Shown: positions 38,536 to 47,357, counted from the stretch's first letter. The stretch is 64,000 nt of DNA from Galeopsis tetrahit (GCA_963675135.1 CAVLYN010000018.1:102955-166954); one strand, 5' to 3'. The notes: generated by a model not told the origin, from the letters alone. Numbers and translations: made by a program.

Positions 38536-38694
38536 TTAAGACATTTCTATTGGAATTCTAGAACCCTTAATGTAATTCTTTTTTACTCTTCTTCTTTTCT
38601 GTTTTTCAACAAAATCAGGCTCCATTAGTGAATCGAGTTTATCTACATTTGTAGGTTCTGGTGTTTTCTCAATTTTCGAATCTTTTTTACTCAC
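38536..38694 (-). CDS. Small basic protein
   Basis: 52 residues from GTG 38694, with GAGG 7 bases upstream; a longer hydrophobic N-terminus from 38754 has no ribosome site. The sequence is lysine-rich and proline-containing (EKTPEPTNVDKLDSLMEPDF, then a QKRRRVKK patch) and ends RIPIEMS. It could be a small nucleic-acid-binding or phage-derived protein. Confidence 0.5.
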   Translation of the reverse strand: MSKKDSKIEKTPEPTNVDKLDSLMEPDFVEKQKRRRVKKNYIKGSRIPIEMS

Positions 38695-38865
38695 ATTAAC
38701 CTCTATATTTTTTGTAATTATAACATAAATTTTAATGAATAAAAAAATTGACAAAAACCCAAATAAATGTAAAATTTTTAATGAATACTTATAGCGTCAA
38801 TAATAAATAATAATACTTATTTAAATTAGAAAACAATATCAAATTATATTCAAAAAGGAAAAATC

Positions 38866-39330
38866 ATGAATAAAACAATCTTAACCGTATTATTAACCTT
38901 ATGTTTAGCTTCGACTTCGATATTTGCAGAAACCGGATCTATGTTCATTAATGGTAAAAACGAAGACGCAACTGAAAAAACGATTGTTATTTATCCTCCA
39001 AGTATCGATAAAATCGCTTCACAGGTTGGTAAACCAAATTTTGATATTTTCATTCCTAGAATAGAAAATAAATCCAACTTAATGTTACATGTCAAGATAA
39101 AATCAATGCCAGCAAGAGAAGTCGCAAACGGTACTTTTGCTACTGTGACTGTCGCTGATGGAGAATATGCAAGATTAACTGTTTCTGATTATGAAGATAA
39201 TAGTCCTGACATTACCTATACTTATGCGTCAGATAAACTTTATTCTGTAAAATTAGACTTTAAAAATGAAGTCGTTGATGCGCCTTATAGTGACATACTC
39301 ACGGCAATAAATTACCGTGCATCTAATTAA
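38866..39330 (+). CDS. Secreted protein whose 3' end lies in the IS element
   Basis: A 154-residue protein with a clear signal peptide (MNKTILTVLLTLCLASTSIFA). The mature part is beta-rich. The last 13 or so codons (from about 39291, DILTAINYRASN) and the stop are the right end of the IS200/IS605 element, because the same bases occur at the second IS copy. The native C-terminus is therefore lost or replaced. Whether the chimera is stable is unknown. Confidence 0.7.
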   Translation: MNKTILTVLLTLCLASTSIFAETGSMFINGKNEDATEKTIVIYPPSIDKIASQVGKPNFDIFIPRIENKSNLMLHVKIKSMPAREVANGTFATVTVADGEYARLTVSDYEDNSPDITYTYASDKLYSVKLDFKNEVVDAPYSDILTAINYRASN

Positions 39331-39430
39331 AAATGCACAATATTGCTTTGAATTTTGCAAGAAAAAACATTGAACTGTATTCTCTTGGTACTTGTGGGTA
39401 TTTTACCCACAAGGCTCTGCCAGAAAGCTG
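39291..39430 (-). ncRNA. Predicted omega-RNA of TnpB
   Basis: TnpB of IS605-type elements uses a guide RNA transcribed from the 3' part of tnpB through the right end, with the guide taken from flanking DNA. The right-end hairpin and tight packing after tnpB fit. The exact 5' end is not visible. The guide would read from 39290 leftwards on the minus strand. Confidence 0.35.
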
Positions 39431-40595
39431 ATTCATATCTTTCAAGAAAATTTAAGCAAGATTGGTTATCTCTTGGGTATTCAAATCCACATTTAGGATT
39501 TATACATTTGAACACTCTTATTTCAGGGCTTAAGCTCTCTTTATGCTTTGTTCCGCACATGACACAAGTCTTTGTGGTTCCTTTTTCATCGAATTTTGAG
39601 ACTTCTTTTCCTATCATTTGGGCTTTATAGGATAAGACTCCGATGAGTTTTGATAAAGGATTATTATTTTGTACGGCTCTGTTTATACGTTTATCTTTTA
39701 TTTTATTCTCTGTCTTTGAGATCGTTTGTGGTGTTGTCCAATCGCCAATCTTAAACTGATTGGCATTAGGATTATCTTCAATAATCTTATTAGCAACTCT
39801 TGCAAGAGTCATCTTTGTTCTCGTATTAATCTTTGAAAAACCTTTATTTATCTTTTTTTGAATAATATTAGAACGAGAAGAACCTTTAATTTTCTTTTTT
39901 AATTTGGATTTAAGTTTATCAATATGCAAATACGTTTGCATATTTTTATCTCTTAAATCTTTAATGCTATATTCAAAGAATTGACCAGCAGTGTTTATGC
40001 CAGTAAAAACAGTTTTACTTCCCGGATCAAAATAAACACTATGTTCATTTGCTACATACTCTTTTTCTTGATGTATATACGAAAACGAAACATAATATTT
40101 GTCTTTTGTTTTATCTTTAAATATTTTAACGGTCTTAAAATTAGAGAGTAATACTACTTCTGTTGGAAGTGGTATTACTAACCAATCTTCTGGACGTTTA
40201 CCATAAGATAATCTCAAAATGTTATTTTCAACAGTAAAACTTGTTCCATATTGAGAATATTCTTGTGTGAAGAAGTATTTCTTGGACTTGAATCTTGGCA
40301 TGTTAGCAAGATAATCGCCTTTTTTAATTTTTGCATAGAAAGAAGAAATTGATCTATCAAGAGAAAAAATGACGTTTTGAATGACTTGCGAAGAAGGGAT
40401 TTTGTATTCTGGAAGATAGCGCTTAATCTCAACAAGAGACCTTTTCTGCTCATAAACATTTCCAGAAGCACCACGTTTATAGGTTCTTTCTTCAAGCGCA
40501 CCATTCCAAAGATCAGAACATAAGTCAGATGTAAACCAAAGTTTTTCTTTAACATCTTCTGGCAATTGAATTTTAATTTTTTTACTGAGGTTCAT
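39327..40595 (-). CDS. tnpB: TnpB RNA-guided nuclease of IS200/IS605
   Basis: 422 residues from ATG 40595 (MNLSKKIKIQLPEDVKEK). RuvC and zinc motifs are present: FDPGSKTVFTGI (first Asp), IIEDNPNANQFKIGDW, CVMCGTKHKESL plus CINPKCGFEYPRD (four-cysteine zinc knuckle followed by the last Asp). It overlaps tnpA by 14 bases. TnpB cuts the donor site next to the TAM to favour element retention. No breaks; probably active. Confidence 0.93.
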   Translation of the reverse strand: MNLSKKIKIQLPEDVKEKLWFTSDLCSDLWNGALEERTYKRGASGNVYEQKRSLVEIKRYLPEYKIPSSQVIQNVIFSLDRSISSFYAKIKKGDYLANMPRFKSKKYFFTQEYSQYGTSFTVENNILRLSYGKRPEDWLVIPLPTEVVLLSNFKTVKIFKDKTKDKYYVSFSYIHQEKEYVANEHSVYFDPGSKTVFTGINTAGQFFEYSIKDLRDKNMQTYLHIDKLKSKLKKKIKGSSRSNIIQKKINKGFSKINTRTKMTLARVANKIIEDNPNANQFKIGDWTTPQTISKTENKIKDKRINRAVQNNNPLSKLIGVLSYKAQMIGKEVSKFDEKGTTKTCVMCGTKHKESLSPEIRVFKCINPKCGFEYPRDNQSCLNFLERYESAFWQSLVGKIPTSTKRIQFNVFSCKIQSNIVHF

Positions 40596-40992
40596 AATTT
40601 TTTTGTTCCTCAATATATTTTTTAACTGTATCTTCTGAAATATGACCAACAGATTCAATAAAAGTTGATGAATTCCAAAGATGTCCTTTGTAAAGTGATT
40701 GTTTAAGATTTGGGAATAAATTAAATATTTTAGTTGCTGAAATACCTTTTAGCATTTTATAAATGTAGTTTGGCGCTACTCTGGGATTTGACTTTACGAA
40801 AACATGAACATGATCCGGCATGACTTCCATAGTTTCAATGGAAAAACCTTTTTCTGTTGAAATTTCTGTAAGTATTCTTTTTAAGGATACTTCAATATCG
40901 TCAACTAAAATTTGTTTTCTATATTTAGTTGACCATACGATGTGGTATCCAATATTATAGACACTAGTCCTATCATGTATTAATTTTGTCAT
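40582..40992 (-). CDS. tnpA: TnpA Y1 transposase of IS200/IS605
   Basis: A 136-residue Y1 HUH transposase. The HUH motif is PDHVHVFV (about residues 61-68) and the catalytic tyrosine lies in DTVKKYIEEQ near the C-terminus. The N-terminal YNIGYHIVWSTKYRKQIL is family-typical. It acts on single-stranded DNA at the subterminal hairpins. Intact and normal length. The homologous element at 55 kb lacks this gene. Confidence 0.95.
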   Translation of the reverse strand: MTKLIHDRTSVYNIGYHIVWSTKYRKQILVDDIEVSLKRILTEISTEKGFSIETMEVMPDHVHVFVKSNPRVAPNYIYKMLKGISATKIFNLFPNLKQSLYKGHLWNSSTFIESVGHISEDTVKKYIEEQKNYEPQ

Positions 40993-41143
40993 ACATATAG
41001 TATAAGAATTTTAAATCAATAGTCAATATATACAGTGTAAAACAATATACACATAGTGTATTTTTTGCTTTCATCTCGGCAATGAATGACCGAGGCTTCC
41101 CGCAAAACAGCCTAAAAAATCCGACTTAAATAATTTAATAACA

Positions 41144-41449
41144 ATGCTTGAACAATCTCTTTTTTCAAATGGTTATATCCAAAAAAACAAAGAGAATATT
41201 AACCTTAGTACTTTCCCTACAACAGACGCTTATGTAGACCGTTATGAATACACTAAAGATGATAAAGTTATCATTTTAAATGCAATAACAGATAAACGTA
41301 TAATTGTACAAATGACTTTAGACATTTATGGAAAATCATACAATCAAAAAGAATTAATAAAAATTGAAGAACGTTTTGCACAATACAACCAAGAATACAT
41401 AAGAACTACAACAGGTAATTTGTTAAAATCAAAGAACAATATAAAGTAA
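41144..41449 (+). CDS. Hypothetical protein next to the IS left end
   Basis: A 101-residue soluble protein starting about 30 bases beyond the IS left end (MLEQSLFSNGYIQKNKENI). Because the ATG lies so near the insertion, the natural promoter may have been displaced and the N-terminus could be truncated. No family recognised. Confidence 0.5.
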   Translation: MLEQSLFSNGYIQKNKENINLSTFPTTDAYVDRYEYTKDDKVIILNAITDKRIIVQMTLDIYGKSYNQKELIKIEERFAQYNQEYIRTTTGNLLKSKNNIK

Positions 41450-41569
41450 CATTCTTCTTGGCGATTTAATTGTAATATTAAATTGACAATATATTCAGAA
41501 ACATTAATAATACTAATAATTAGCATATTTCTTTAAAATAAGAATTATATATTAAAAAAGGTATTTAAA

Positions 41570-41968
41570 ATGAGTTTTGACAATAGAATATTTAACGTAA
41601 ACGGAGAAGATTTTGATACGCTTAAAAAAGCTATTGAACTAGTCTTTATGATAAATAGCGAACATACAAAAGCAGTATCGTGGGAATTTCACAAAGATAA
41701 AGGATTAATTTTTTCTTGGACAAAAACAGATCGAGGTCACTTATTTCCAATACCTTTAGATTCTGAAAAAGCAGCTTCAATTGCTTGGGATTGGCTAAAA
41801 ACAGAAGACTCTAAAAATATGAAATGTGAAGGCTGGGATTGTGACAATGACCATGATGGTTCAAATGGTGATGGTTGGAGAGTATATGTTGAAGACTGGG
41901 GCCATGTTGGCGCTAATTCTTATGCGATATGTGCTATCAGACCAGTATATGTTTGGTATGGGAAATAA
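41570..41968 (+). CDS. Tryptophan-rich phage-like protein
   Basis: A 132-residue protein with a conserved-looking C-terminal half: WDCDNDHDGSNGDGWRVY, then EDWGHVGANSYAICAIRP and VYVWYGK. This acidic Trp-rich block is typical of small proteins in tailed-phage genomes, from memory of such annotations. AAAAGG precedes the ATG and a strong terminator follows. No biochemical role known to me. Confidence 0.65.
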   Translation: MSFDNRIFNVNGEDFDTLKKAIELVFMINSEHTKAVSWEFHKDKGLIFSWTKTDRGHLFPIPLDSEKAASIAWDWLKTEDSKNMKCEGWDCDNDHDGSNGDGWRVYVEDWGHVGANSYAICAIRPVYVWYGK

Positions 41969-41986
41969 AAAATCTTGTAAAATAAA

Positions 41987-42017
41987 AAGCCTTATTTCTC
42001 AATAAGGCTTCTTTTTT
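41987..42017. terminator. Terminator (bidirectional position)
   Basis: AAGCCTTATT/AATAAGGCTT 10-bp stem with a TCTC loop and a T6 run. It follows the 41570 gene and sits at the end of the minus-strand 42016 small gene. Confidence 0.85.
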
Positions 42018-42141
42018 AATATTGTCTATCTTTTCCGTGGACGAGGTATTTCTTTCCAATGTAATCAGCAGCAACATACGATATTACTGTAATTCCGCCT
42101 AGAAAGATAACTATCGTTGACACCACTTGTAGCGTAGTCAT
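42016..42141 (-). CDS. Single-helix small membrane protein (41 aa)
   Basis: ATG 42141 with AGAGA upstream encodes MTTLQVVSTIVIFLGGITVI followed by SYVAADYIGKKYLVHGKDRQY. One transmembrane helix is followed by a basic tail, the typical plan of a small inner-membrane protein. It lies in the otherwise empty 41969-42207 gap and ends at the terminator. Supported by ribosome site, composition and helix plan only. Confidence 0.55.
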   Translation of the reverse strand: MTTLQVVSTIVIFLGGITVISYVAADYIGKKYLVHGKDRQY

Positions 42142-42207
42142 GATTTATCTCTAATTTGTTTATATTACAATCTAATCATACATCTTATTTAGAATAAATC
42201 AAACTAT

Positions 42208-42618
42208 TCAATTTTTAACTACTTTAAAACCAATCTTTTCCGCTTGCGTATGCAATAATGCCAAATATTTGTTCATATCAACTTTATCGCGATAAATAGG
42301 CCAAGGACAACCTAAAATAAAATGAGAAATAGCAAAACGTAAAGATTCATTAATTTCTTCATATTCACGCATTCCAGCTACTTCAATCTTTAAACTTGGG
42401 TATAAATTGATAACAGCAGTCATTTCTTCTAACGTCAAATCTAAATCAGTATATTCAATAGTTGCTTCTCGAACTAACTCAATTTGTTTAATTGTAGGTT
42501 CAACTGACCAGTCTTGCAGTAGTCTTTTAGCCTTTTCAACTTGAATTTTTAAAACTAACTCCATGTGATCGTTTTCTTCACTTGCTCTCATCACATTTTT
42601 GACACTTGTTATAAACAT
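42208..42618 (-). CDS. Hypothetical helical protein
   Basis: A 136-residue protein starting MFITSVKNVMRASEENDHME; predicted all-helical and acidic. Its start overlaps the stop of the upstream membrane protein gene (TAATG), so translation is coupled. No recognised motif. Confidence 0.6.
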   Translation of the reverse strand: MFITSVKNVMRASEENDHMELVLKIQVEKAKRLLQDWSVEPTIKQIELVREATIEYTDLDLTLEEMTAVINLYPSLKIEVAGMREYEEINESLRFAISHFILGCPWPIYRDKVDMNKYLALLHTQAEKIGFKVVKN

Positions 42619-42905
42619 TAATCACCTTTGCTTAAATTAATTTTCTTACATTCAATCTTTTTCCTATTTACATCTAATCCAATCTTGTTAAGATTTTCAT
42701 AGTTGTTATCCATCATGGCAATCATGAAAACAGCAATATAAGTGAACATAACAGTTTGACGTAGTGTCTCCCCCTGAATACCAAAGTACATCAATAATGG
42801 AATAAGGATAATAAAATAGCTAGGAACCATAACGACCAACATACGAGTAATATCGTTATACCAGAACCAAATCCAAGCACCTTCAATCTTACTTACTTTG
42901 CTCAT
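42618..42905 (-). CDS. Small membrane protein
   Basis: A 95-residue protein with two hydrophobic helices (MLVVMVPSYFIILIPLLMYF and TVMFTYIAVFMIAMM), a tryptophan-rich N-terminus (GAWIWFWYND) and a basic C-terminus. First gene of a two-gene operon with the 42208 gene. Function unknown. Confidence 0.6.
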   Translation of the reverse strand: MSKVSKIEGAWIWFWYNDITRMLVVMVPSYFIILIPLLMYFGIQGETLRQTVMFTYIAVFMIAMMDNNYENLNKIGLDVNRKKIECKKINLSKGD

Positions 42906-42974
42906 TAGTAAATCCTCTGAATTAGATGTTTTTATTATACTCCATGTACAAGAATATGTCTATCTTTGGGACAA

Positions 42975-42997
42975 GAAAAAACCACCCGAAGGTGGTT
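42975..42997 (-). terminator. Terminator of the DsbA-like gene
   Basis: AACCACC/GGTGGTT stem with a 4-base loop and a T6 run on the minus strand, 25 bases after the stop at 43022. Confidence 0.85.
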
Positions 42998-43021
42998 CGT
43001 TACTCAATTACCAATTACCAA

Positions 43022-43873
43022 TTACTTCTTTACATCATGTTTAATAGCAGGAGCTTCTGCTTTTGCGTCATTCTTTGCTACTTCTGCTCTTAACTGATCA
43101 ATGATTCCTTGAAGTTGATCTTTACCTACTGCTCCCATAGTTACAAGAGTGTTATCAGGAGTTTGATCACTTGTTGGCATGAATATAAATGCAGGAGTAC
43201 CATTCAAGCTAAGATCCATTGCAAGTTGCATATTTTTATCAATGTTAACTTGATAATCATTTCCAGAGACTTTCGGATCTACACCAACACTTTTAGCCGC
43301 ATTTTCAACGTCTTCAACAGTTAACTCACCTTCGAAATGTTTTGTATCATAGATAGCATTGTGATATTTAATATAAGCATCACTTCCTTTTTCTTTGAAT
43401 ACTTTAGTACCTAATTGAGCACCAAGTTTAGAAGTAGGGAAGCTATTAGCGAAAATAGGCATTTCTTTAAAAATAAACTTAACATCTTTATTTTTTTCAA
43501 TGATTTCTTTCAAATCAGGAGCAACTTTTGAACAATAGACACAGTTATAGTCGAAGAACTCTACAAACGCTATTTTAGCGTCTTTTGGACCCACAAATGG
43601 CGTTTCAGCATCATTAAGAATAGTTTCTTTTTTGCTAATAGCGATTATTGATGATTGTTGAAGCTTATCTTGTTGGTCTTGTTGCTGTTTTGCTTGTAAA
43701 GCCTGAGAAATTTGCATTAGAATAGTAGGATGAGCTACCATGTATTCACTTGCAGCTTTACCAATTTCTTCTTTGTCTTGTGGAGATAATTTTGAGAAGT
43801 CTATTGATTGAGCTTGTGCGTTCATCGCAATACCGCTCATCAATGCCAAACCTAATGCTAATGCCTTTTTCAT
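43022..43873 (-). CDS. Periplasmic DsbA/Com1-like thiol-disulfide protein
   Basis: A 283-residue protein with a signal peptide (cleavage near NAQAQS), a helical N-terminal extension rich in Gln (about 50-75), and a thioredoxin fold carrying FFDYNCVYCSKVAP, a CxxC site. A cis-proline candidate lies in NGTPAFIF. The layout, with dimerising N-terminal helices before a DsbA domain, matches Com1/BdbD/ScsC-type proteins rather than classical DsbA, so isomerase or oxidase activity cannot be decided. The C-terminus is a short Lys/Ala-rich tail. Monocistronic with its own terminator. Confidence 0.9.
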   Translation of the reverse strand: MKKALALGLALMSGIAMNAQAQSIDFSKLSPQDKEEIGKAASEYMVAHPTILMQISQALQAKQQQDQQDKLQQSSIIAISKKETILNDAETPFVGPKDAKIAFVEFFDYNCVYCSKVAPDLKEIIEKNKDVKFIFKEMPIFANSFPTSKLGAQLGTKVFKEKGSDAYIKYHNAIYDTKHFEGELTVEDVENAAKSVGVDPKVSGNDYQVNIDKNMQLAMDLSLNGTPAFIFMPTSDQTPDNTLVTMGAVGKDQLQGIIDQLRAEVAKNDAKAEAPAIKHDVKK

Positions 43874-43980
43874 TTTATACCTGAATTAATGTTTATCTCC
43901 TTACTATAACATCGAAGGATATTTTTTCAAGTTTTTAATCTTAAAATAATATTTATAATAATTATCTAACATTAAAATAG

Positions 43981-44003
43981 AAAAAACTGCTTCTCAGCAG
44001 TTT
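43981..44003 (-). terminator. Terminator of coiled-coil gene 1
   Basis: AAACTGC/GCAGTTT stem followed on the minus strand by a T6 run, just after the 44010 stop. Confidence 0.8.
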
Positions 44004-44009
44004 GATTTT

Positions 44010-44555
44010 TTATTCTTTGGATATTGAAACAAGTTTTAATTTTTGTTTCTTTAATTCCTGTTTTAATTTAACTATGTTATCAATGATATTATCTTCATTA
44101 TTATCATCTAAAAGCTCAACATAGTTTTCATAATTTTGTAGTTTTAGTTCTTTGTCAGCATCATATGTTTTTTCTATATCTCTTAGTCTTTTTTTAAGAC
44201 TTATTATTTGTTCAATTTCTATTGGGTCATTTTTCTGTTCTTGAAATCTTGGCGCACTTGACACTTTATTTAAGTCATCTAATTCTTTTTGTTGTAGCAC
44301 ATTAACTCTATTAATATTATCGAATTTGATAGATGACATTATTTGATCTATGTTTTCTATTCTTCTTTCATCAGATTTCTTTTTTAATTCCTCTGACTTA
44401 TGATTATTAATTGATGATATAACAATTACAAAAGCAACAACCATAAAGAAAGTTGAAAACAAAATTAAAAAATTAACAGAAGGATCTGTTTTTTTGATAT
44501 TTTTGGATGGTTCAATAATACTTTCATCAGTATCTTCTTTTTTTATATTAATCAT
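44010..44555 (-). CDS. Single-helix coiled-coil protein 1
   Basis: A 181-residue protein. An N-terminal polar stretch is followed by one transmembrane helix (NFLILFSTFFMVVAFVIVIS, about 29-48) and a long charged segment with heptad character to the C-terminus. It is one of three consecutive minus-strand genes with the same architecture, each closed by its own terminator. Function unknown. Confidence 0.65.
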   Translation of the reverse strand: MINIKKEDTDESIIEPSKNIKKTDPSVNFLILFSTFFMVVAFVIVISSINNHKSEELKKKSDERRIENIDQIMSSIKFDNINRVNVLQQKELDDLNKVSSAPRFQEQKNDPIEIEQIISLKKRLRDIEKTYDADKELKLQNYENYVELLDDNNEDNIIDNIVKLKQELKKQKLKLVSISKE

Positions 44556-44610
44556 GACAAACCTCTAAAGTTATACGTTATCTTAATATTTATTTTAAAA
44601 AAATCAAACA

Positions 44611-44635
44611 AAAAAGACCAGCCTAGGTCTTTTTT
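44611..44635 (-). terminator. Terminator of coiled-coil gene 2
   Basis: AAAAAGACC/GGTCTTTTT stem with a 6-base loop, about 50 bases after the 44684 stop. Confidence 0.8.
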
Positions 44636-44683
44636 ATTATAATGCAGTTAGTTTTAACTATTTGGTTATATATGACTTTTTAT

Positions 44684-45592
44684 TTATCGTTTGCAAAGCT
44701 TACCATTATTATCATAATTAGTTGTTATACATGGAATATCATGTCGAGATTGAAGTTCATTTGAAAATGAATCTTCTTGTTGATTATCCTTATAAAATGT
44801 TACTAATTTTTTCTTTTCTGTGCTAATTCTTGATTCCAATTTTTGAATATTAAGAAGTAGTTCATCTTTTGTTTCAAAAGCATTAGGTCCTTCAGATTCT
44901 AAAAATTCTTTTCCAGAATTTACTTTTATTCTTCGGTCTAACGTTGCATCGACCAAAGCAAAAGCAATTAAACTTTTTACTTTTTTGTTTTCAATATCTT
45001 CTTTCGCCTTTTCTTCTTCTGAAATTGGAACGTTTGCGTAGCTTGATAGTTCCACCTCTTTATATGTACTATAACCACTTAAGCTATTTTTAATGTTCAT
45101 TAACTGATTGTTTTGTATTTCAATTCTGCGAGCAGATTTTCTTGATTCTATTGAGTCGGAATCTATCCTTATAGGTGGTATATGAATGTAGGTTTTGGCT
45201 ATGTATTCTATTTCCGCTTTTCTTTGATTATCTTTTTCGCTTTGAATACCTAAAGCTGAATTACTAAAATCTTTTAAGTATTCTAAATTTACATTATCTC
45301 TTTTAACTGATAAACTTTCTATTTTTGTTTTTAACAAGTCTAATTCATTTTTATTTATTTCAATTTGTTTTTTTTGAGCAACAAAATCATTATTCAATGA
45401 ATTTAAACTAGACTCTTTATTGCTTTCATTTCTCATATTTTCAGCTTTAATATAATAGAATATAGCTATATTAAAAAACATCAAAGAAAAAAATAACGCA
45501 ACAAATATAAGCAACAAAATGTATCGTTTTACAACAACTTTTTCTTGTTGCAAATTTATACGAGGTATTTCTTTTTTTTGTAAATCAACCAT
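44684..45592 (-). CDS. Single-helix coiled-coil protein 2
   Basis: A 302-residue protein with a short cytoplasmic N-terminus, one transmembrane helix (YILLLIFVALFFSLMFFNIA, about 25-44) and a long periplasmic helical region with strong heptads (QKKQIEINKNELDLLKTKIES). A short C-terminal part holds two cysteines (PCITTNYDNNGKLCKR). The architecture resembles membrane-tethered scaffolds or spanins, but no family match is claimed. Confidence 0.65.
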   Translation of the reverse strand: MVDLQKKEIPRINLQQEKVVVKRYILLLIFVALFFSLMFFNIAIFYYIKAENMRNESNKESSLNSLNNDFVAQKKQIEINKNELDLLKTKIESLSVKRDNVNLEYLKDFSNSALGIQSEKDNQRKAEIEYIAKTYIHIPPIRIDSDSIESRKSARRIEIQNNQLMNIKNSLSGYSTYKEVELSSYANVPISEEEKAKEDIENKKVKSLIAFALVDATLDRRIKVNSGKEFLESEGPNAFETKDELLLNIQKLESRISTEKKKLVTFYKDNQQEDSFSNELQSRHDIPCITTNYDNNGKLCKR

Positions 45593-45650
45593 TTAAAACC
45601 TCTATTGTTTAAATAGTATATTAATATTTAAAAACTTAAAATTCAAATAA

Positions 45651-45674
45651 AAAAAGACCATTCGAGGTCTTTTT
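45651..45674 (-). terminator. Terminator in the coiled-coil cluster
   Basis: AAAAAGACC/GGTCTTTTT stem with the loop ATTCGA, the same arms as at 44611-44635. It sits about 105 bases after the 45780 stop. Confidence 0.75.
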
Positions 45675-45779
45675 ATTATAGTAAAATTTATTTGTTATCG
45701 TTTTCTTTTTCTTTTTCTTTTTCTTGAACATTGAATATTTGATGCTAAACTCGATTCAGTCGTAAAGAATTAACTAATT

Positions 45780-46148
45780 TTATTTTGTTTCAACTTGTTT
45801 AGCTATTTTTCTATCATGTTCTCTATCTTGATTTGAAAGTTTTGTTTCTAGAAGTTCTAAGTCTTGTTCATATTTTAAATATTTGGGAGATTCTTCTTTA
45901 ATATTAAGCTGGGAATCAGCTACTTCTTTTTTAACTAATTGAATACGATTTATTATTTCTGCTCTTTCAAGATCATATTGTTCTGATTCTGAAAGATGCT
46001 CTATTCTGCTATTAATTTTTGAAATTTCAACATCTTTATGGTAACTCATAAAAATCATTAATGCTATTACTGAAATACCTATAATTAGTAAAATTATGGT
46101 TAAAACTCCTATATAACTAGTGCCTTTGATTTTTTTATTAAACATCAT
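45780..46148 (-). CDS. Single-helix coiled-coil protein 3
   Basis: A 122-residue protein with an N-terminal transmembrane helix (YIGVLTIILLIIGISVIALMI fits about residues 12-32) and a charged coiled-coil to the end. Third of the three similar genes. The gap to 45675 contains a Glu/Lys-type AT repeat (TTCTTTTTC) but no further gene. Confidence 0.6.
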   Translation of the reverse strand: MMFNKKIKGTSYIGVLTIILLIIGISVIALMIFMSYHKDVEISKINSRIEHLSESEQYDLERAEIINRIQLVKKEVADSQLNIKEESPKYLKYEQDLELLETKLSNQDREHDRKIAKQVETK

Positions 46149-46225
46149 ATTCTCGTGGTTGTTTTTAAATTATGTTTTAAATATTACTCTTGAAACCTTT
46201 TTCTATTCTTTAAGATTTTTATTGA

Positions 46226-46867
46226 TTATTTAATTTCAAACAAACCAGCATTTCTGCTGGTATTCTTTTTTTGTTTCCATTGCTGTTTGCGATACTTCTT
46301 CCAGTTACGAATTCCTCTGTCACTACGATGGATATCATCCCAAGAACTAGGTACATGGCTTTTAGTTCTATTACCACGCATTTTTGGTTCACCATCTTCT
46401 TTACAGACACCACAAGCAGCCTTTAAAGCTTGCAAAGTTACAGGATGACGATAGTAACGACCATACCCAAATCCACCAGTGCGTGGTACTGGACCTGTTC
46501 CATTCCATGATTCTAATCTACCATATCTGTTGTAGAATCCTTTTACATCATTCTTTTTTCTTTCTTTTATAATAATATCTTCAAAATCATCAATGGCTAA
46601 TACTTCTCCAAATTCATTTAAAAGAATATGATCGGCATGATGTAATTGACGACTATTAGGATAGTGCTTATTAAAAAATTCAGTATTTGTTTTTACATGT
46701 TTAGGATAAATAAAATGGCTAAAAAGTTTACCAGGAATTCTTAATTCTTTTCCTACTTGGAAAGAAATAAAATTAAAACCAAGTTCTTTAAAAGCTTGTT
46801 CTTTATTATCGTATACAGTTACATCGCCTTTTGTGTTGTACAAAAATACGGTGCTAAATTTTTTCAT
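46226..46867 (-). CDS. Phage-like hypothetical protein
   Basis: A 213-residue soluble protein. The C-terminal half is basic and aromatic: GPVPRTGGFGYGRYYRHPVT, a CGVC pair, then VPSSWDDIHRSD and WKKYRKQQWK. That block is of a type met repeatedly in tailed-phage genomes (family memory, not a search). The Cys pair might bind metal. GAGG precedes the ATG. Confidence 0.65.
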   Translation of the reverse strand: MKKFSTVFLYNTKGDVTVYDNKEQAFKELGFNFISFQVGKELRIPGKLFSHFIYPKHVKTNTEFFNKHYPNSRQLHHADHILLNEFGEVLAIDDFEDIIIKERKKNDVKGFYNRYGRLESWNGTGPVPRTGGFGYGRYYRHPVTLQALKAACGVCKEDGEPKMRGNRTKSHVPSSWDDIHRSDRGIRNWKKYRKQQWKQKKNTSRNAGLFEIK

Positions 46868-47018
46868 TTGAAACCTCTCATTTAGTTAAGTTAACTAAGT
46901 TTTAGATTTCAGTGCCTTCTTAATTAGATTAAAATACATTTTTCAACTCTCAATAATTTTACCAGCCATTTTTAAATTATATATTAAATATCACTTTTGA
47001 TATTATTTTAACTTTTTT

Positions 47019-47357
47019 TCAATAGATTGCCAATTTTTTTTGCAATTGTGGTTTAACTGCATTCCAAATGGCATTATTTTTGTAATCCTTTTTTGTATAT
47101 TTTTCCAAATCTTCAATTTCAGGGAGAAAATCTTCTTCTGTAATTCCTTTTTCCATTTCCGCATAGAAAATATCATCAAGATAACCAAAATACTCACCAC
47201 CAATAAATACTACTGGCTCTCCAAATGTTTGGTCATTAATTTTTATAGTTGTGACTGGTTTGTCATGTTTTTTGGAAAGATAGTTAATTTCTTTCCAGTA
47301 AAAAGAAGGATCTGCATATTGATTGTTGTCAGTAAATCTTTTGACATCGAGTTTCAT
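47019..47357 (-). CDS. Hypothetical protein
   Basis: A 112-residue protein starting MKLDVKRFTDNNQYADPSFY, with a central PVVFIGGEYFGYLDD and an acidic helix. It resembles a thioredoxin/glutaredoxin-like half without cysteines but is too short to judge. It ends KLAIY. Nine bases after the 47367 gene, so in an operon with it. Confidence 0.55.
   Translation of the reverse strand: MKLDVKRFTDNNQYADPSFYWKEINYLSKKHDKPVTTIKINDQTFGEPVVFIGGEYFGYLDDIFYAEMEKGITEEDFLPEIEDLEKYTKKDYKNNAIWNAVKPQLQKKLAIY

Larger units (their letters stand above)
39291..41112 (-). mobile_element. IS200/IS605-family element with tnpA and tnpB
   Basis: A complete element with its left end at about 41112 and right end at about 39291. 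The ends were set by comparing flanks with the copy at 55043-56564. Subterminal imperfect hairpins are CTCGG...CCGAG at the left end (41074-41093) and CACGG...CCGTG at the right end (39300-39319). There is no inverted repeat or target duplication, as expected for single-strand Y1 transposition. The flank at both left ends reads TTTAG on the tnpA strand, a candidate target/TAM. Confidence 0.85.

Noticed and set aside
39240..39275. LDFKNE in the secreted 38866 protein as another KND-family member
   Set aside because: The protein is exported, differs in layout and lacks the terminal Tyr; six shared residues are likely chance.
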